A DNA stretch of 47,332 bases from Victivallales bacterium (GTDB taxonomy: Bacteria > Verrucomicrobiota > Lentisphaeria > Oligosphaerales > Oligosphaeraceae): the NCBI GenBank assembly GCA_017617415.1, contig JAFZWH010000037.1:1-47332 (forward strand), given 5' to 3'. Positions 39,189-47,332 of this stretch are shown here, piece by piece (within the stretch, counting starts at the first letter, position 1; every line of letters begins with the position of its first letter). Under the pieces are notes generated by a model. The model ran no database searches. It was not told where the DNA came from and was given only the letters and a program-made list of their open reading frames with translations. The translations under genes were made by a program, and so were the position numbers.

Positions 39189-41864
39189 TCAGTATTCCTC
39201 CCGTAGTCTCCGGCAGATGCGGGAGAAGAGCGAGGTCTCGGCACGGTCCACCTTTGACATCTGTTCTGGACGTCCCAGCCAGACCCGTCCATTGTAAATG
39301 ACCACGCCCGGAACATGACGCCCCCGCGTATGGACGGCGGCATCGCGGCTCCGGCCCACAACATGCGCGAATATTGACGTGTCAGGAGTTTCTTGCGTTC
39401 CGGAAACATAGAGCCGCCCCCCGACATCGACCCAAAGCGGCGTGTGGCCATCACCGAATTCGGCTGCGCTCAAATCCATCTTGCTGCCGGAGGTCAGTTT
39501 CTCTTGACTTTCCAGGACAATACCGCCACCCGCGACAAGCGTCAGCGCATCGGCAGCCTCCAGCGTATCCTCCACCACTATGTCGCTGCCCGATTCCAGG
39601 CGCACATCCCCGACATCCTTGCTTCGCACCATACCCACAATGAGGGTTTCCGTGCCTGCCAGGGCAATGTCCCCGGCGACCGTCGTTGCCTCCTGAAGAC
39701 ACACCGCCTGCCCAGATAGCTCAAGGCTACTTCCGGAGCCGCTCGCCGCCAAGCGTCCGGATGAGACATCACCCACCTCGGCCACCACCGAACTTCCATT
39801 GCCACTGGTTTCAATCACGAGTTCCGGCAGATCTGCCCTCCATGCCAGTTCCACCTGCGCGCCGACACCGCTGTTGCTCAGTGTCAGCCTTTCCACGGAA
39901 GAATCCGAGGCTCCTTCTACCATCATATCACCGCCACTTGCGAAAATTGCCGTCTGCGCCATCACTTTCCCTGTGGAGGCCAAGTCATCGGCGGCCGAGA
40001 CCACGAGATCGCCAGCCGTCGCCGTCAGGTCGCCAGCCACCCACACTGCTCCCGCCGAGCTCTCCAGACGCACCTCGCTTCCGCTGACTGCACCACTTGA
40101 CATCACCCCATTCTGCCCCATTAATTTGACTTCATCTGACGACCGGATTCCTGAAACATTAAGGGCACCACCAGTCTCCACGGAGACCGACGAGGCATCC
40201 CGCACCTCGCCATCCAAATAAACTGGACCGGATTGAGAAGTGATATCCAGGCGTTGATGCTCCAGTTGCCAGTCCCCTTTCACCACGATTCCTTCACCGG
40301 CCTCCAGACTTTGTGGAGACAATGCGATGACTTGTTTCGTATTAAGTCGAATTTCTCCCGGTGTTATCAGTTCCCCTCCGAGTTTTAAGACCTCGCCAGA
40401 CATTTCCATATCGCCGGAAAGCGATTTGCCCCCATCGGATAAAACCAAAGCGTTCTGGGCATCCAATTTAATAGCGGCGCCTTCCAAATGACCACTCGCA
40501 AGCTGATTCCCCGCCGTGATGGTCAACTCTCCGGCCGTTGTCAGATCACCAATGAACACATCGCGTCCACCTTGCAGCGCGAGTTGGCTCACATTCGTGC
40601 TGTTCACCCCGAAACCGACTTCTAAATTTGATTCCGCGATGAGGGTCAGTGGCTGATTGCCTCCCAGATGAACCTGGTCAGCAAGAGTGATGTTCCCGTC
40701 GGTGGTTCCGCGACGGGTGTAATTCAGCGTGATTCCCTGATTATCTAATTTACTACTAAGATATTCAGCGTTATAATACGTAAGTACTGGGTCAAGATAG
40801 GAGTAAGACTCCAAAATGCCCCCCATGGTGTTGGCCTCGCGCCGCATATATGTCCAGCCATTTCCGTCTGCGTCATGAAAGCCATATCCGACGCCTTCGG
40901 TGAACTCCGGTTGCGCATCCGCCACCGGCAGTTCCAGTTCTGCGGCTCCAACTCCTGCCACAGTCAAGCCATATCCCAGCCCGGAATCAGCCGCCGTGGC
41001 ATTTCCAATGATCAAGTTGGCAGTCGGGTCGATAATGAGGTCATCGGCCTGGACCTCGCCCAGTTGCGAGAGACTGCTGTTGCGACCGGAGAACTCCGCG
41101 TCCCGAGCAATCACCCTTCCTTCCGCCGCCCAGACCTGCCCGGCGCCGCACGCCGCGGAAAGCACCGCCTGACCACCTGGAGCCTCAATCGTCCCGCTGT
41201 TCTCCACCCGCGTGACTTTGCCGCCCACACCAGAGAAGTCAATCATCAGCCGTGCGCCATTCTCGAAATTCTGTAGTGTCACCATCTCACCTACGCCAAG
41301 CATCGCGCTCCGTGGAGATCGGATAATTCCATGGTTTTTAACGGGTTGCGCCACCAGCGCCGCACTTTCTGCCTGAATGGCTCCGTTGTTCTCCACGACC
41401 GCTTCGCTCTCTCCCACAAGCCACAGCCGCCCTTCCAGAAAATCCTGGTCAGACAGGCATCTTGTGGTCGCCAGCAGCCGGTTCACGTCCACCACTGCTC
41501 CGCTGCCAAAGAGAATTCCATTGGGATTCACCAGATAAAAGCCACCATTCACGGTAAGCCGCCCATAAATTTCCGAAGGCAAGCCCCCCGTCACCCGAGC
41601 TAACATCGCCGCACTCGAAGAAGGCTGACGGACGATGACTGCATGCCCTGCACCGATGTCAAAGGACTCCCAATTCACGATTGCCTTGGCAGTGCTCTGC
41701 TCCAAGAGCATGGTCTGTCCCTGGATGTTCATCTCGACTTTTCCATGAACCACTGTTGCTCCGCTGGGGAACTCGTGCCCTTGGCAAAACAACCCAAACA
41801 CCAACGCCGATGCACCAAGCCAGCCGCACCGCAAAAAACGTCCAAAATCATAATGGAATTTCAT
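39189..41864 (-). CDS. Two-partner secretion exoprotein (TpsA, filamentous-hemagglutinin type)
   Basis: An 891-residue exported protein. A signal peptide (ending near residue 29, VFGLFCQG) is followed by the TPS secretion domain (about 30-280), with the hallmark NPNGILFGSGAVVDV near residue 112. The rest is a long array of short beta-strand repeats rich in Gly, Ala, Ser and Leu (for example LTLIAESNLEVGFG, LTITAGNQLASGH, AQTAIFASGGDMMVEG), expected to fold as a right-handed beta-helix on the cell surface. The C-terminus (about 830-891) is basic and not recognised. It is modest in size for the family. AGGA lies seven bases before ATG 41864; a longer upstream frame would overlap tpsB. The partner gene tpsB lies 28 bases upstream on the same strand. 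Confidence 0.88.
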   Translation of the reverse strand: MKFHYDFGRFLRCGWLGASALVFGLFCQGHEFPSGATVVHGKVEMNIQGQTMLLEQSTAKAIVNWESFDIGAGHAVIVRQPSSSAAMLARVTGGLPSEIYGRLTVNGGFYLVNPNGILFGSGAVVDVNRLLATTRCLSDQDFLEGRLWLVGESEAVVENNGAIQAESAALVAQPVKNHGIIRSPRSAMLGVGEMVTLQNFENGARLMIDFSGVGGKVTRVENSGTIEAPGGQAVLSAACGAGQVWAAEGRVIARDAEFSGRNSSLSQLGEVQADDLIIDPTANLIIGNATAADSGLGYGLTVAGVGAAELELPVADAQPEFTEGVGYGFHDADGNGWTYMRREANTMGGILESYSYLDPVLTYYNAEYLSSKLDNQGITLNYTRRGTTDGNITLADQVHLGGNQPLTLIAESNLEVGFGVNSTNVSQLALQGGRDVFIGDLTTAGELTITAGNQLASGHLEGAAIKLDAQNALVLSDGGKSLSGDMEMSGEVLKLGGELITPGEIRLNTKQVIALSPQSLEAGEGIVVKGDWQLEHQRLDITSQSGPVYLDGEVRDASSVSVETGGALNVSGIRSSDEVKLMGQNGVMSSGAVSGSEVRLESSAGAVWVAGDLTATAGDLVVSAADDLASTGKVMAQTAIFASGGDMMVEGASDSSVERLTLSNSGVGAQVELAWRADLPELVIETSGNGSSVVAEVGDVSSGRLAASGSGSSLELSGQAVCLQEATTVAGDIALAGTETLIVGMVRSKDVGDVRLESGSDIVVEDTLEAADALTLVAGGGIVLESQEKLTSGSKMDLSAAEFGDGHTPLWVDVGGRLYVSGTQETPDTSIFAHVVGRSRDAAVHTRGRHVPGVVIYNGRVWLGRPEQMSKVDRAETSLFSRICRRLREEY

Positions 41865-41892
41865 TGTTTTCCTTATCCTCTGATGGTCAAAC

Positions 41893-43554
41893 TCAAAACT
41901 GAAGTTGAAGTGCGAAATGCCAACGACCATGGGTCGGAGTATCTGGCGAGGCATCGCGGTTAAGTGGCATCGCATAATCCACTGCACCATGTAGTCCTTT
42001 GTGAAGGACCAGGCGCAACCCGCCACCAATGGAGACAAGGTTCCGGTGGTGCCGACGGCCGTTTTCGGGAAGATTGCCGTCTTTGTGGTTTTTCATCCAG
42101 CCGAAATCCATGAAGAGAATCCCGATCAGCCGACCGCCTGGCAACCACCCAAATGCACTCTCTTCATTGGGGCGGCGGTTTTCCAAAAGCGGAGTGCGAA
42201 TTTCGAGCGTGCCAGCCCAAAGGCTATCACCACTGACCTCCGCTTCCTGATAGCCACGCACGCTTTCAAAGCCGCCAAGATATTCGCGCACTGCGTTGGG
42301 CGCAGCGTCATTGGTGTAAAGCCCTTGCAACCTAACCCAAAGCGACCAGCGCCCAGGACACTCCTCCCCGACAAAGAGCCGTTGCAATCGCGCCATGGCA
42401 AGCCTCGCCTGCCAGAATGTTCCGTCCGCCCCGCGACCTTCCGCCCTAAATGACTTCTCGCAGGAAGCACCCAGTTGTCCTGCACTATTCCCTGATAAAG
42501 TCAGACTCGCCTGATTACAGCCATTCCAGCGATCCAAACCACCTTCGCTGTAACCCAAAGTCAGAAAGGGCATCGACACTGTGGCACTGCCCAGTTCCAG
42601 CGTCTGCGAAAACAGTCGGAGACGGTTTCGAGTACGTGCCACTCGCCACCCCATCGCCGCAGTTGCGCGTACCCGACCATTTGCATATAGTTCATGTTCC
42701 AACTGCATGCCGTAGGAAACTCCGCGTCCATGGATGTCTAACCCCTGCACCACTTCGCTGTAGGTGGAGTCGGACCAGGAGCCAAATGCCGTCCATACCC
42801 AGCGTTCACCCATCGGCAGACGATAGGTGCCATACCCCGCATTCACCTCGCCAGCAATATCGCCGTTAGTGATGTAGTGCAATGAAAGCGTGTCGTCGCA
42901 CCGCGCCAGATTTTGCACCTGCACCCCTAACCGCAACTGCATGGGAGACTTGGCCTCCTTCGCCGTGGCATTCAAAATCTCCAGACTCCCGTGAACTGGC
43001 AGGCGATCCGTGTAGTCCACTTCCGCATCAACCGCAAGGCTTCCGTTGCGATAAACCGGCTTAAGAGTGACATCCACTTTGAGATCACCCGCATTCAGTT
43101 TAGCCAGCCGACGGCAGAACTCTGCGTAGTTGAAGCCCGGTGAACGCCCAGAGAGTTTGGCAATGACCTGTCGTGGCGTGTAGTAGCGTCCAGCCTTGCG
43201 AACCCGTATCTCGCCTAACTGACCGGATTCAACCCGAACCACCAAGACCCCACCAGGCCACTCATCATCAGGAAACTCCACCTGCGTAAATAAATACCCT
43301 GCGTTATACAAGACCTCCAACAGCCGGACACGCTGCGCTTCAAGCTCCGGCAGGGTATGCGGTCGCGACAACAACTCGGCAGACCACTCCGACCAAATCG
43401 GAAGCGCATGAACAACCGCTGAATCACCTTCCACGCGAATCTCACGGAAACGCAAAAGCGAATCCTCGCCACTCCAGCCAATCAACGACGCAAACAGCAA
43501 GACGACACCGCACAGACGTTGAAGTGGCGCTCTCCTGATATTACCATGAAACAT
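41893..43554 (-). CDS. Two-partner secretion transporter (TpsB, FhaC/ShlB type)
   Basis: A 553-residue Omp85-superfamily outer-membrane pore. It has a signal peptide (about 1-30), POTRA-like domains (about 35-190, with LEVLYNAGYLFTQVEFPDD and YYTPRQVIAKL), and a beta barrel ending in the outer-membrane signature FALQLQF. The conserved VRGY motif of the pore-plugging loop is at about residue 433 (GFESVRGYQEAEVSGDSLW), followed by a strand pair typical of FhaC. It should export the downstream TpsA. ATG 43554 was preferred over 43593 because AAGGGGG lies six bases upstream and a good signal peptide starts there. Confidence 0.9.
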   Translation of the reverse strand: MFHGNIRRAPLQRLCGVVLLFASLIGWSGEDSLLRFREIRVEGDSAVVHALPIWSEWSAELLSRPHTLPELEAQRVRLLEVLYNAGYLFTQVEFPDDEWPGGVLVVRVESGQLGEIRVRKAGRYYTPRQVIAKLSGRSPGFNYAEFCRRLAKLNAGDLKVDVTLKPVYRNGSLAVDAEVDYTDRLPVHGSLEILNATAKEAKSPMQLRLGVQVQNLARCDDTLSLHYITNGDIAGEVNAGYGTYRLPMGERWVWTAFGSWSDSTYSEVVQGLDIHGRGVSYGMQLEHELYANGRVRATAAMGWRVARTRNRLRLFSQTLELGSATVSMPFLTLGYSEGGLDRWNGCNQASLTLSGNSAGQLGASCEKSFRAEGRGADGTFWQARLAMARLQRLFVGEECPGRWSLWVRLQGLYTNDAAPNAVREYLGGFESVRGYQEAEVSGDSLWAGTLEIRTPLLENRRPNEESAFGWLPGGRLIGILFMDFGWMKNHKDGNLPENGRRHHRNLVSIGGGLRLVLHKGLHGAVDYAMPLNRDASPDTPTHGRWHFALQLQF

Positions 43555-43872
43555 TGATGCCCCCTTGTTTTGTATTCCTGATTTGTTCGACATGCTTTTC
43601 CGCTCTCCGACAAACCATACACCATCATGCGGGATTTGCCACCAAAAACCGCAAAAATATTTAAAATAAATTTCTAATTACCAAATAGTAATATATTTTA
43701 TCAATCTCGCCAAAGAAAGTCTGTGACAATTGTGAAAAACGAAGGCCGGGCGCCTCATTTCTGCGACAGTATCTTGATAAATGTCACAAATAATTGGCCC
43801 CGCGCAGAACTTTTTTGGTTTGGCCGAATATATTTAGCGAAAAGTCCATTCGCCTGCTGACCAGATACCACC
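43555..43872. other. 318-base divergent intergenic region
   Basis: This gap separates tpsB (leftward) and the acyl-ligase fusion (rightward). The middle is very A/T-rich. It contains TGTGACA (43722-43728) and its inverted copy TGTCACA (43782-43788), 60 bases apart, a possible looped operator pair. A short codon-like extension of tpsB covers 43555-43593. No confident promoter or RNA gene was identified. Confidence 0.6.
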
Positions 43873-46365
43873 ATGCAATACCTCAAGGACGCCCCAAAGA
43901 CCGCCATCATTTATGGCGACCAACGCATTGATTATCACCATCTCATCGCCAAGGTTCTGGCCTTTTCCGCATATACTGGCGGCAGTGATGGCGACCGCGT
44001 CGCAGTGGTGATGGAGAACCGCCCCGAGTGGCCGATGGCGTTTATGAGCGCCTGGCAGAACCACCAGATTCCAGTTCCGATGGACATGCAGAGCAGTCCG
44101 GAAGAGTTGGCGTTCATGATGCGGGACGCCGGGGTGAAAACAGTCTGGTGCAGCACCAAGACGGCGGCAAATGTCCAGGCGGCGTTGGCTTTGGTTCCAG
44201 AACTTGGCACGCAGATGTTTCGCATCGAGGATATTCCGGAGCCCGCCGAAACCAACGAACCCCTTGAATTTCGAGACATTCCGGACGAAGAAATCGGGGT
44301 CATCATCTATACTTCCGGCACCACAGGACGCCCCAAGGGTGTGATCCTCACCATCAAAAACCTACGCGTAAACCAAGATTCCGTCTCCATCGACGTGCCT
44401 ATCTACCGCGAGGATGACGTCCACCTCGCGCTTCTCCCCTTCCACCATGTGCTTCCGCTTCAGGCATCGATGCTGATGCCCCTGGCCATCCACTCCACGA
44501 TAGTGATTGTGCCGGAACTCAAGGGCGAGACCATCAAGGCCGCCATGCACGACAACCATGTCACGATGCTGGTCGGCGTCCCCAAACTCTTTACTGTGCT
44601 ACGGGACGGCATCCTCAAGCAGATTCATGCATCGAAACTGGCCACCGCGCTCTTCAAAATCTGCCGTGCAATCAACTGCCTATGGCTCAACAAGAAGGTC
44701 TTCAAGAAGGTCCAGGACGCCTTCGGCGGCAAAGGCCGCTACTTCCCCTGTGGCGGTGCTGCGTTGGACGAAGAGGTAATCCGCGACATGCGAACCGTCG
44801 GCATCGAAATCCTCCTGGGCTACGGTCTCTCCGAAACGGCCCCGATGGTCTCCTTCCCGCGACCGGGCAAACTCCGCAAGCACGCCTCCGGGCAACTCCT
44901 CCCCGGCGAAGAGGCCAAGATCGTGGACGGCGAAATCCTGGTTCGCGGTCCCAATGTCTCTCCCGGTTACTGGCAACGCCCTGACGAGACTGCCGCCTCC
45001 TTTGACCAAGACGGCTGGTTCCATACCGGCGACCTGGGCTACATTGACGAAGACAAGTATGTCTTCATCACCGGACGCAAGAAGGAACTTATCATCTTGG
45101 GCAACGGTAAAAACATCACGCCGGAGGAAATCGAGCAGAAGATCATGGCGAACTCCAACGACCTCATCGAGGAGTGCGCATTGGTCGGAAACGGCGACGC
45201 ACTTGAGCTTTTGGCGCTCCCCAAAGAACACACGATCAAGACGCGACGCATCCTCAACATCGAGGAGACCATCCTGGACGAAGTCATCGAGCCTTACAAC
45301 GAGCATGCGGCCTCCTACAAGCGAATCCTCAAACTCGCGTTGCTCTCCGAGCCTCTGCCACGCACCCGCCTGGGGAAACTCAAACGCCACGAACTCTCAA
45401 AGATTCTCAAGGGGAATGGCCACAAGCCCCGCGAGGACGCCGCGCCCGCGCCCAACACCCAGGAGTATGCTCTCATCCACCAGTATTTGGAGGACACCAC
45501 TGGTCAGCAAGTCCAGCCAGACGACCATTTTGAACTCGACCTCGGCGTGGACTCTCTGGGAAAGGTCGCTTTCATCACTTATCTTAACGGAACCTTCGGC
45601 AACAAACTCTCCGAGGAGACGCTGGTGGACTTCCCCACCGCCCGCACACTTGCGGCGCATCTCGCCGGCCTCGCCGTCCCTGGCGCCGAACTTCAGGGCA
45701 AGACCTTCAATTGGCACGACATCCTCAATGAACCGGTTGATGTCACTCTCCCGCAACCTGGCTGGTCCCACCTCCATCTGCATGGACTCTCCAGGTTTTT
45801 CTTGGGAAGTTTCCTCTGCAAGGTGGAGGGCACTGGACTGGAGAATCTTCCGGACACACCGTTCATTCTCGCGCCAAACCACCAGAGTTTCCTGGACTCC
45901 TTCTTCCTCACGGCGGTGCTCGCCCCCAAAACCATCCGGGACGCCTACAGCTACGCCACCGCCAAGCACATCAATGGTGTTCTCGCCAGACATTTCGCTC
46001 GCACGCACAATGTGATCGTGATGGATCTTAACGGCGACATCCGGCGTTCGCTGCAAACTCTTGCGGTCGCGCTCCGCCAAGGTAAGATTGTCTCCATCTT
46101 CCCGGAAGGCACCCGCAGCATGGACGGCAGCCTCAGTCCCTTTAAGCCCGCCTTTGCCATTCTTGCCAAAGAGTTGAATGTCCCCGTCGTCCCCGTTGCC
46201 ATCCAAGGCGCCTACGAGATGTTTCCACGTGGCAAGCGTTGGCCACGTTACGGACAAAACGTCAGAGTGAATTTCCTCCCGCGCATTCTCCCGCAGCCGA
46301 CGGACACCTACCAGGCAATTTCCGACCGCACTGCGAAGGCCATCCAAGAAGCAATGAACCGTTGA
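43873..46365 (+). CDS. AMP-ligase, acyl carrier protein and acyltransferase fusion
   Basis: An 830-residue three-domain lipid enzyme. Residues 1 to about 520 are an AMP-forming acyl-(ACP/CoA) synthetase with YTSGTTGRPKG near 145, GYGLSETAP near 317, HTGDLGYIDED and GRKKELIILGNGKNI. Residues about 535-600 are an acyl carrier domain whose phosphopantetheine serine is Ser561 in LGVDSLGKV. Residues about 640-830 are a PlsC-type 1-acylglycerol-phosphate acyltransferase with NHQSFLD (His670, Asp675) and FPEGTRS near 743. The order suggests that an activated fatty acid is loaded on the built-in ACP and passed to a lysophospholipid, as in Aas but with its own carrier. No hydrophobic transporter domain is present. 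The ATG has no clear ribosome site. Confidence 0.92.
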   Translation: MQYLKDAPKTAIIYGDQRIDYHHLIAKVLAFSAYTGGSDGDRVAVVMENRPEWPMAFMSAWQNHQIPVPMDMQSSPEELAFMMRDAGVKTVWCSTKTAANVQAALALVPELGTQMFRIEDIPEPAETNEPLEFRDIPDEEIGVIIYTSGTTGRPKGVILTIKNLRVNQDSVSIDVPIYREDDVHLALLPFHHVLPLQASMLMPLAIHSTIVIVPELKGETIKAAMHDNHVTMLVGVPKLFTVLRDGILKQIHASKLATALFKICRAINCLWLNKKVFKKVQDAFGGKGRYFPCGGAALDEEVIRDMRTVGIEILLGYGLSETAPMVSFPRPGKLRKHASGQLLPGEEAKIVDGEILVRGPNVSPGYWQRPDETAASFDQDGWFHTGDLGYIDEDKYVFITGRKKELIILGNGKNITPEEIEQKIMANSNDLIEECALVGNGDALELLALPKEHTIKTRRILNIEETILDEVIEPYNEHAASYKRILKLALLSEPLPRTRLGKLKRHELSKILKGNGHKPREDAAPAPNTQEYALIHQYLEDTTGQQVQPDDHFELDLGVDSLGKVAFITYLNGTFGNKLSEETLVDFPTARTLAAHLAGLAVPGAELQGKTFNWHDILNEPVDVTLPQPGWSHLHLHGLSRFFLGSFLCKVEGTGLENLPDTPFILAPNHQSFLDSFFLTAVLAPKTIRDAYSYATAKHINGVLARHFARTHNVIVMDLNGDIRRSLQTLAVALRQGKIVSIFPEGTRSMDGSLSPFKPAFAILAKELNVPVVPVAIQGAYEMFPRGKRWPRYGQNVRVNFLPRILPQPTDTYQAISDRTAKAIQEAMNR

Positions 46366-46447
46366 TACCGTGCAATCTTTCATTGACCGACTATGGTAAT
46401 AGCGTGGCTTTAATCACTTCCCATAAACTCCATAAAACAACAACATA

Positions 46448-46774
46448 ATGACCAAACTCGATTTGATCATCACCGCCATCGTCGCCATTTGCATCTTCAT
46501 CTGTTTCTTTCTGTTTGTCCCGCCGGTCAGCCAGATTCACCAGTTGCAGAAGAAATTGCATCAGCAACAGGAACGTCACCATGAACTTGAGGGACAAGTG
46601 GCGGAATACGAACGGCAAATTGACAAAATCAAACGCAATGACCCGGAGGAGATTGAACGCATTGCCCGGGATCGTCTAGGCTATGGCCGTGAGGGCGAAG
46701 AGATTTTCCAACTGGAAATTCCGGAAAAACAACCTGAGTCTCCGATGGAGTCCGAGGAGTTTGTTACCCCATAA
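46448..46774 (+). CDS. DivIC/FtsB-like septum protein
   Basis: A 108-residue bitopic membrane protein: a short N-terminus, one helix (about 5-27), then a coiled coil (about 30-68, QLQKKLHQQQERHHELEGQV) and a short domain with PEEIERIARDRLGYGREGE (about 69-87), the signature of DivIC/FtsB-family division proteins. These sit in the division-site complex with FtsL and FtsQ. The acidic C-terminal tail is unremarkable. It ends 4 bases before the fumarase gene, so the two are likely co-transcribed. No Shine-Dalgarno was seen. Confidence 0.88.
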   Translation: MTKLDLIITAIVAICIFICFFLFVPPVSQIHQLQKKLHQQQERHHELEGQVAEYERQIDKIKRNDPEEIERIARDRLGYGREGEEIFQLEIPEKQPESPMESEEFVTP

Positions 46775-46778
46775 ACCG

Positions 46779-47332
46779 ATGTGCGCTTTATCAGAAATCG
46801 CCCTGCAACTCCCTTTGCAGGAAACAGAGGTTCGGCAGTTAAGGCTGGGACAGTCCGTGCGGCTCTCAGGTATTCTCCATACTGCGCGTGACGCCGCCCA
46901 CAAATATCTCGCCGGCTGTAATCCACAACTGCCCTCCGCCCTGAAATTGACAGATGGCGTCCTTTATCACTGCGGACCAGTCATGGTACAGGATTCCACC
47001 ACCAAAGAGTGGAAAGTGACGGCGGCTGGTCCAACGACCTCTGCCCGCGAGGAGCCATATATGGCTGAGGTCATCCGTCGCTATAAGATTCGTGCCATCA
47101 TCGGCAAAGGGGGGATGGGACCGAAAACCCTGACCGCACTGCGCGAATGTGGGTGCGTCTATCTTTCCGCAGTTGGGGGGGCCGCACAGGTATTGGCGGC
47201 GGCCGTCAAACGCGTCAATCAAGTATATTTTTGGGAACAGTTCGGCTCTCCCGAGGCCATTTGGGAACTGTTGGTCGAGGACTTTCCCGCCATCGTCACT
47301 ATGGACTCGCATGGCGGCAACCTTCACGCTGA
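46779..47332 (+). CDS. Fumarase/tartrate dehydratase beta subunit, partial at window end
   Basis: An open frame of 184 codons that runs off the right edge of the window. It matches the C-terminal (beta) half of class I iron-sulfur fumarases and tartrate dehydratases: LRLGQSVRLSGILHTARDAAH (residues about 21-41, 20-residue core LRLGQSVRLSGILHTARDAA), YHCGPVM near 66, AAGPTTSAREEPYM near 82, IIGKGGMGP near 107 and VYLSAVGGAAQ near 127, ending VTMDSHGGNLHA. It lacks the iron-sulfur alpha domain, as expected when alpha and beta are separate genes. The alpha subunit is not seen upstream. The start ATG 46779 is 4 bases after the DivIC-like stop. Confidence 0.9.
   Translation, partial: MCALSEIALQLPLQETEVRQLRLGQSVRLSGILHTARDAAHKYLAGCNPQLPSALKLTDGVLYHCGPVMVQDSTTKEWKVTAAGPTTSAREEPYMAEVIRRYKIRAIIGKGGMGPKTLTALRECGCVYLSAVGGAAQVLAAAVKRVNQVYFWEQFGSPEAIWELLVEDFPAIVTMDSHGGNLHA

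Noticed and set aside
39189-43554. Contact-dependent inhibition (CDI) locus
   Set aside because: TpsA is short, no toxin domain was recognised at its C-terminus, and no small immunity gene follows; the next gene is convergent amidohydrolase.

Overview
The window looks like chromosomal DNA of an anaerobic, Gram-negative, probably gut-type bacterium. Anaerobic metabolism is suggested by a pyruvate:ferredoxin oxidoreductase, a class I fumarase subunit and a class II aldolase. A double membrane is suggested by Pal, several lipoproteins, a two-partner secretion pair and an outer-membrane DUF3034 protein. A Lys/Ala/Pro histone-H1-like gene, large secreted carbohydrate-active proteins and unusual gene fusions fit the PVC superphylum (Lentisphaerota/Kiritimatiellota-like). 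That placement is inference from gene content, not from a phylogenetic marker. I see no rRNA, tRNA, CRISPR array, transposase or phage gene.

Layout. 1-2.1 kb: an Ala/Pro-rich membrane protein, a DHH phosphoesterase and two small membrane proteins. 2.3-10.0 kb (minus strand): a LeuA-like protein that has lost its metal ligands, a TIM-barrel/acyl-CoA-ligase fusion, and nifJ. 10.2-14.1 kb: a 1291-residue secreted GH42-like glycosidase, separated by curved, A-tract-rich DNA from the divergent H1-like gene. 15-21.2 kb (minus): DUF3795, a lipoprotein, a MetY-type enzyme, a 20-residue-repeat secreted protein, a TMEM43 homologue and a beta-helix protein. 21.4-27.9 kb (minus): pal, a Nudix-lipoyl synthase fusion, hpt, murD, a LysM lipoprotein and class II aldolase. 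28-34.6 kb (minus): a dipeptide-type ABC transporter without ATPases, then a protein with eight zinc-knuckle-like modules fused to an SGNH-like domain. 35-39.2 kb (plus): DUF3034 barrel, cysK, metY and an amidohydrolase, a sulfur amino acid cluster. 39.2-43.6 kb (minus): tpsB-tpsA two-partner secretion. 43.9 kb to the end (plus): a ligase-ACP-acyltransferase fusion, a DivIC/FtsB-like protein and a fumarase beta subunit that runs off the window.

The most unusual signal lies between the genes. Short tandem heptamer repeats of three families recur at fixed positions. Two families begin at, or contain, the stop codon of the preceding gene (four loci). The third ends a roughly 70-bp cassette (conserved box, G/C hairpin, heptamers) that sits just upstream of the ribosome-binding site of two unrelated genes. 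Two further hairpin elements (8460-8618 and 34705-34912) have inverted-repeat ends like non-autonomous mobile elements. These cassettes and the zinc-module/SGNH protein are the best candidates for something undescribed.
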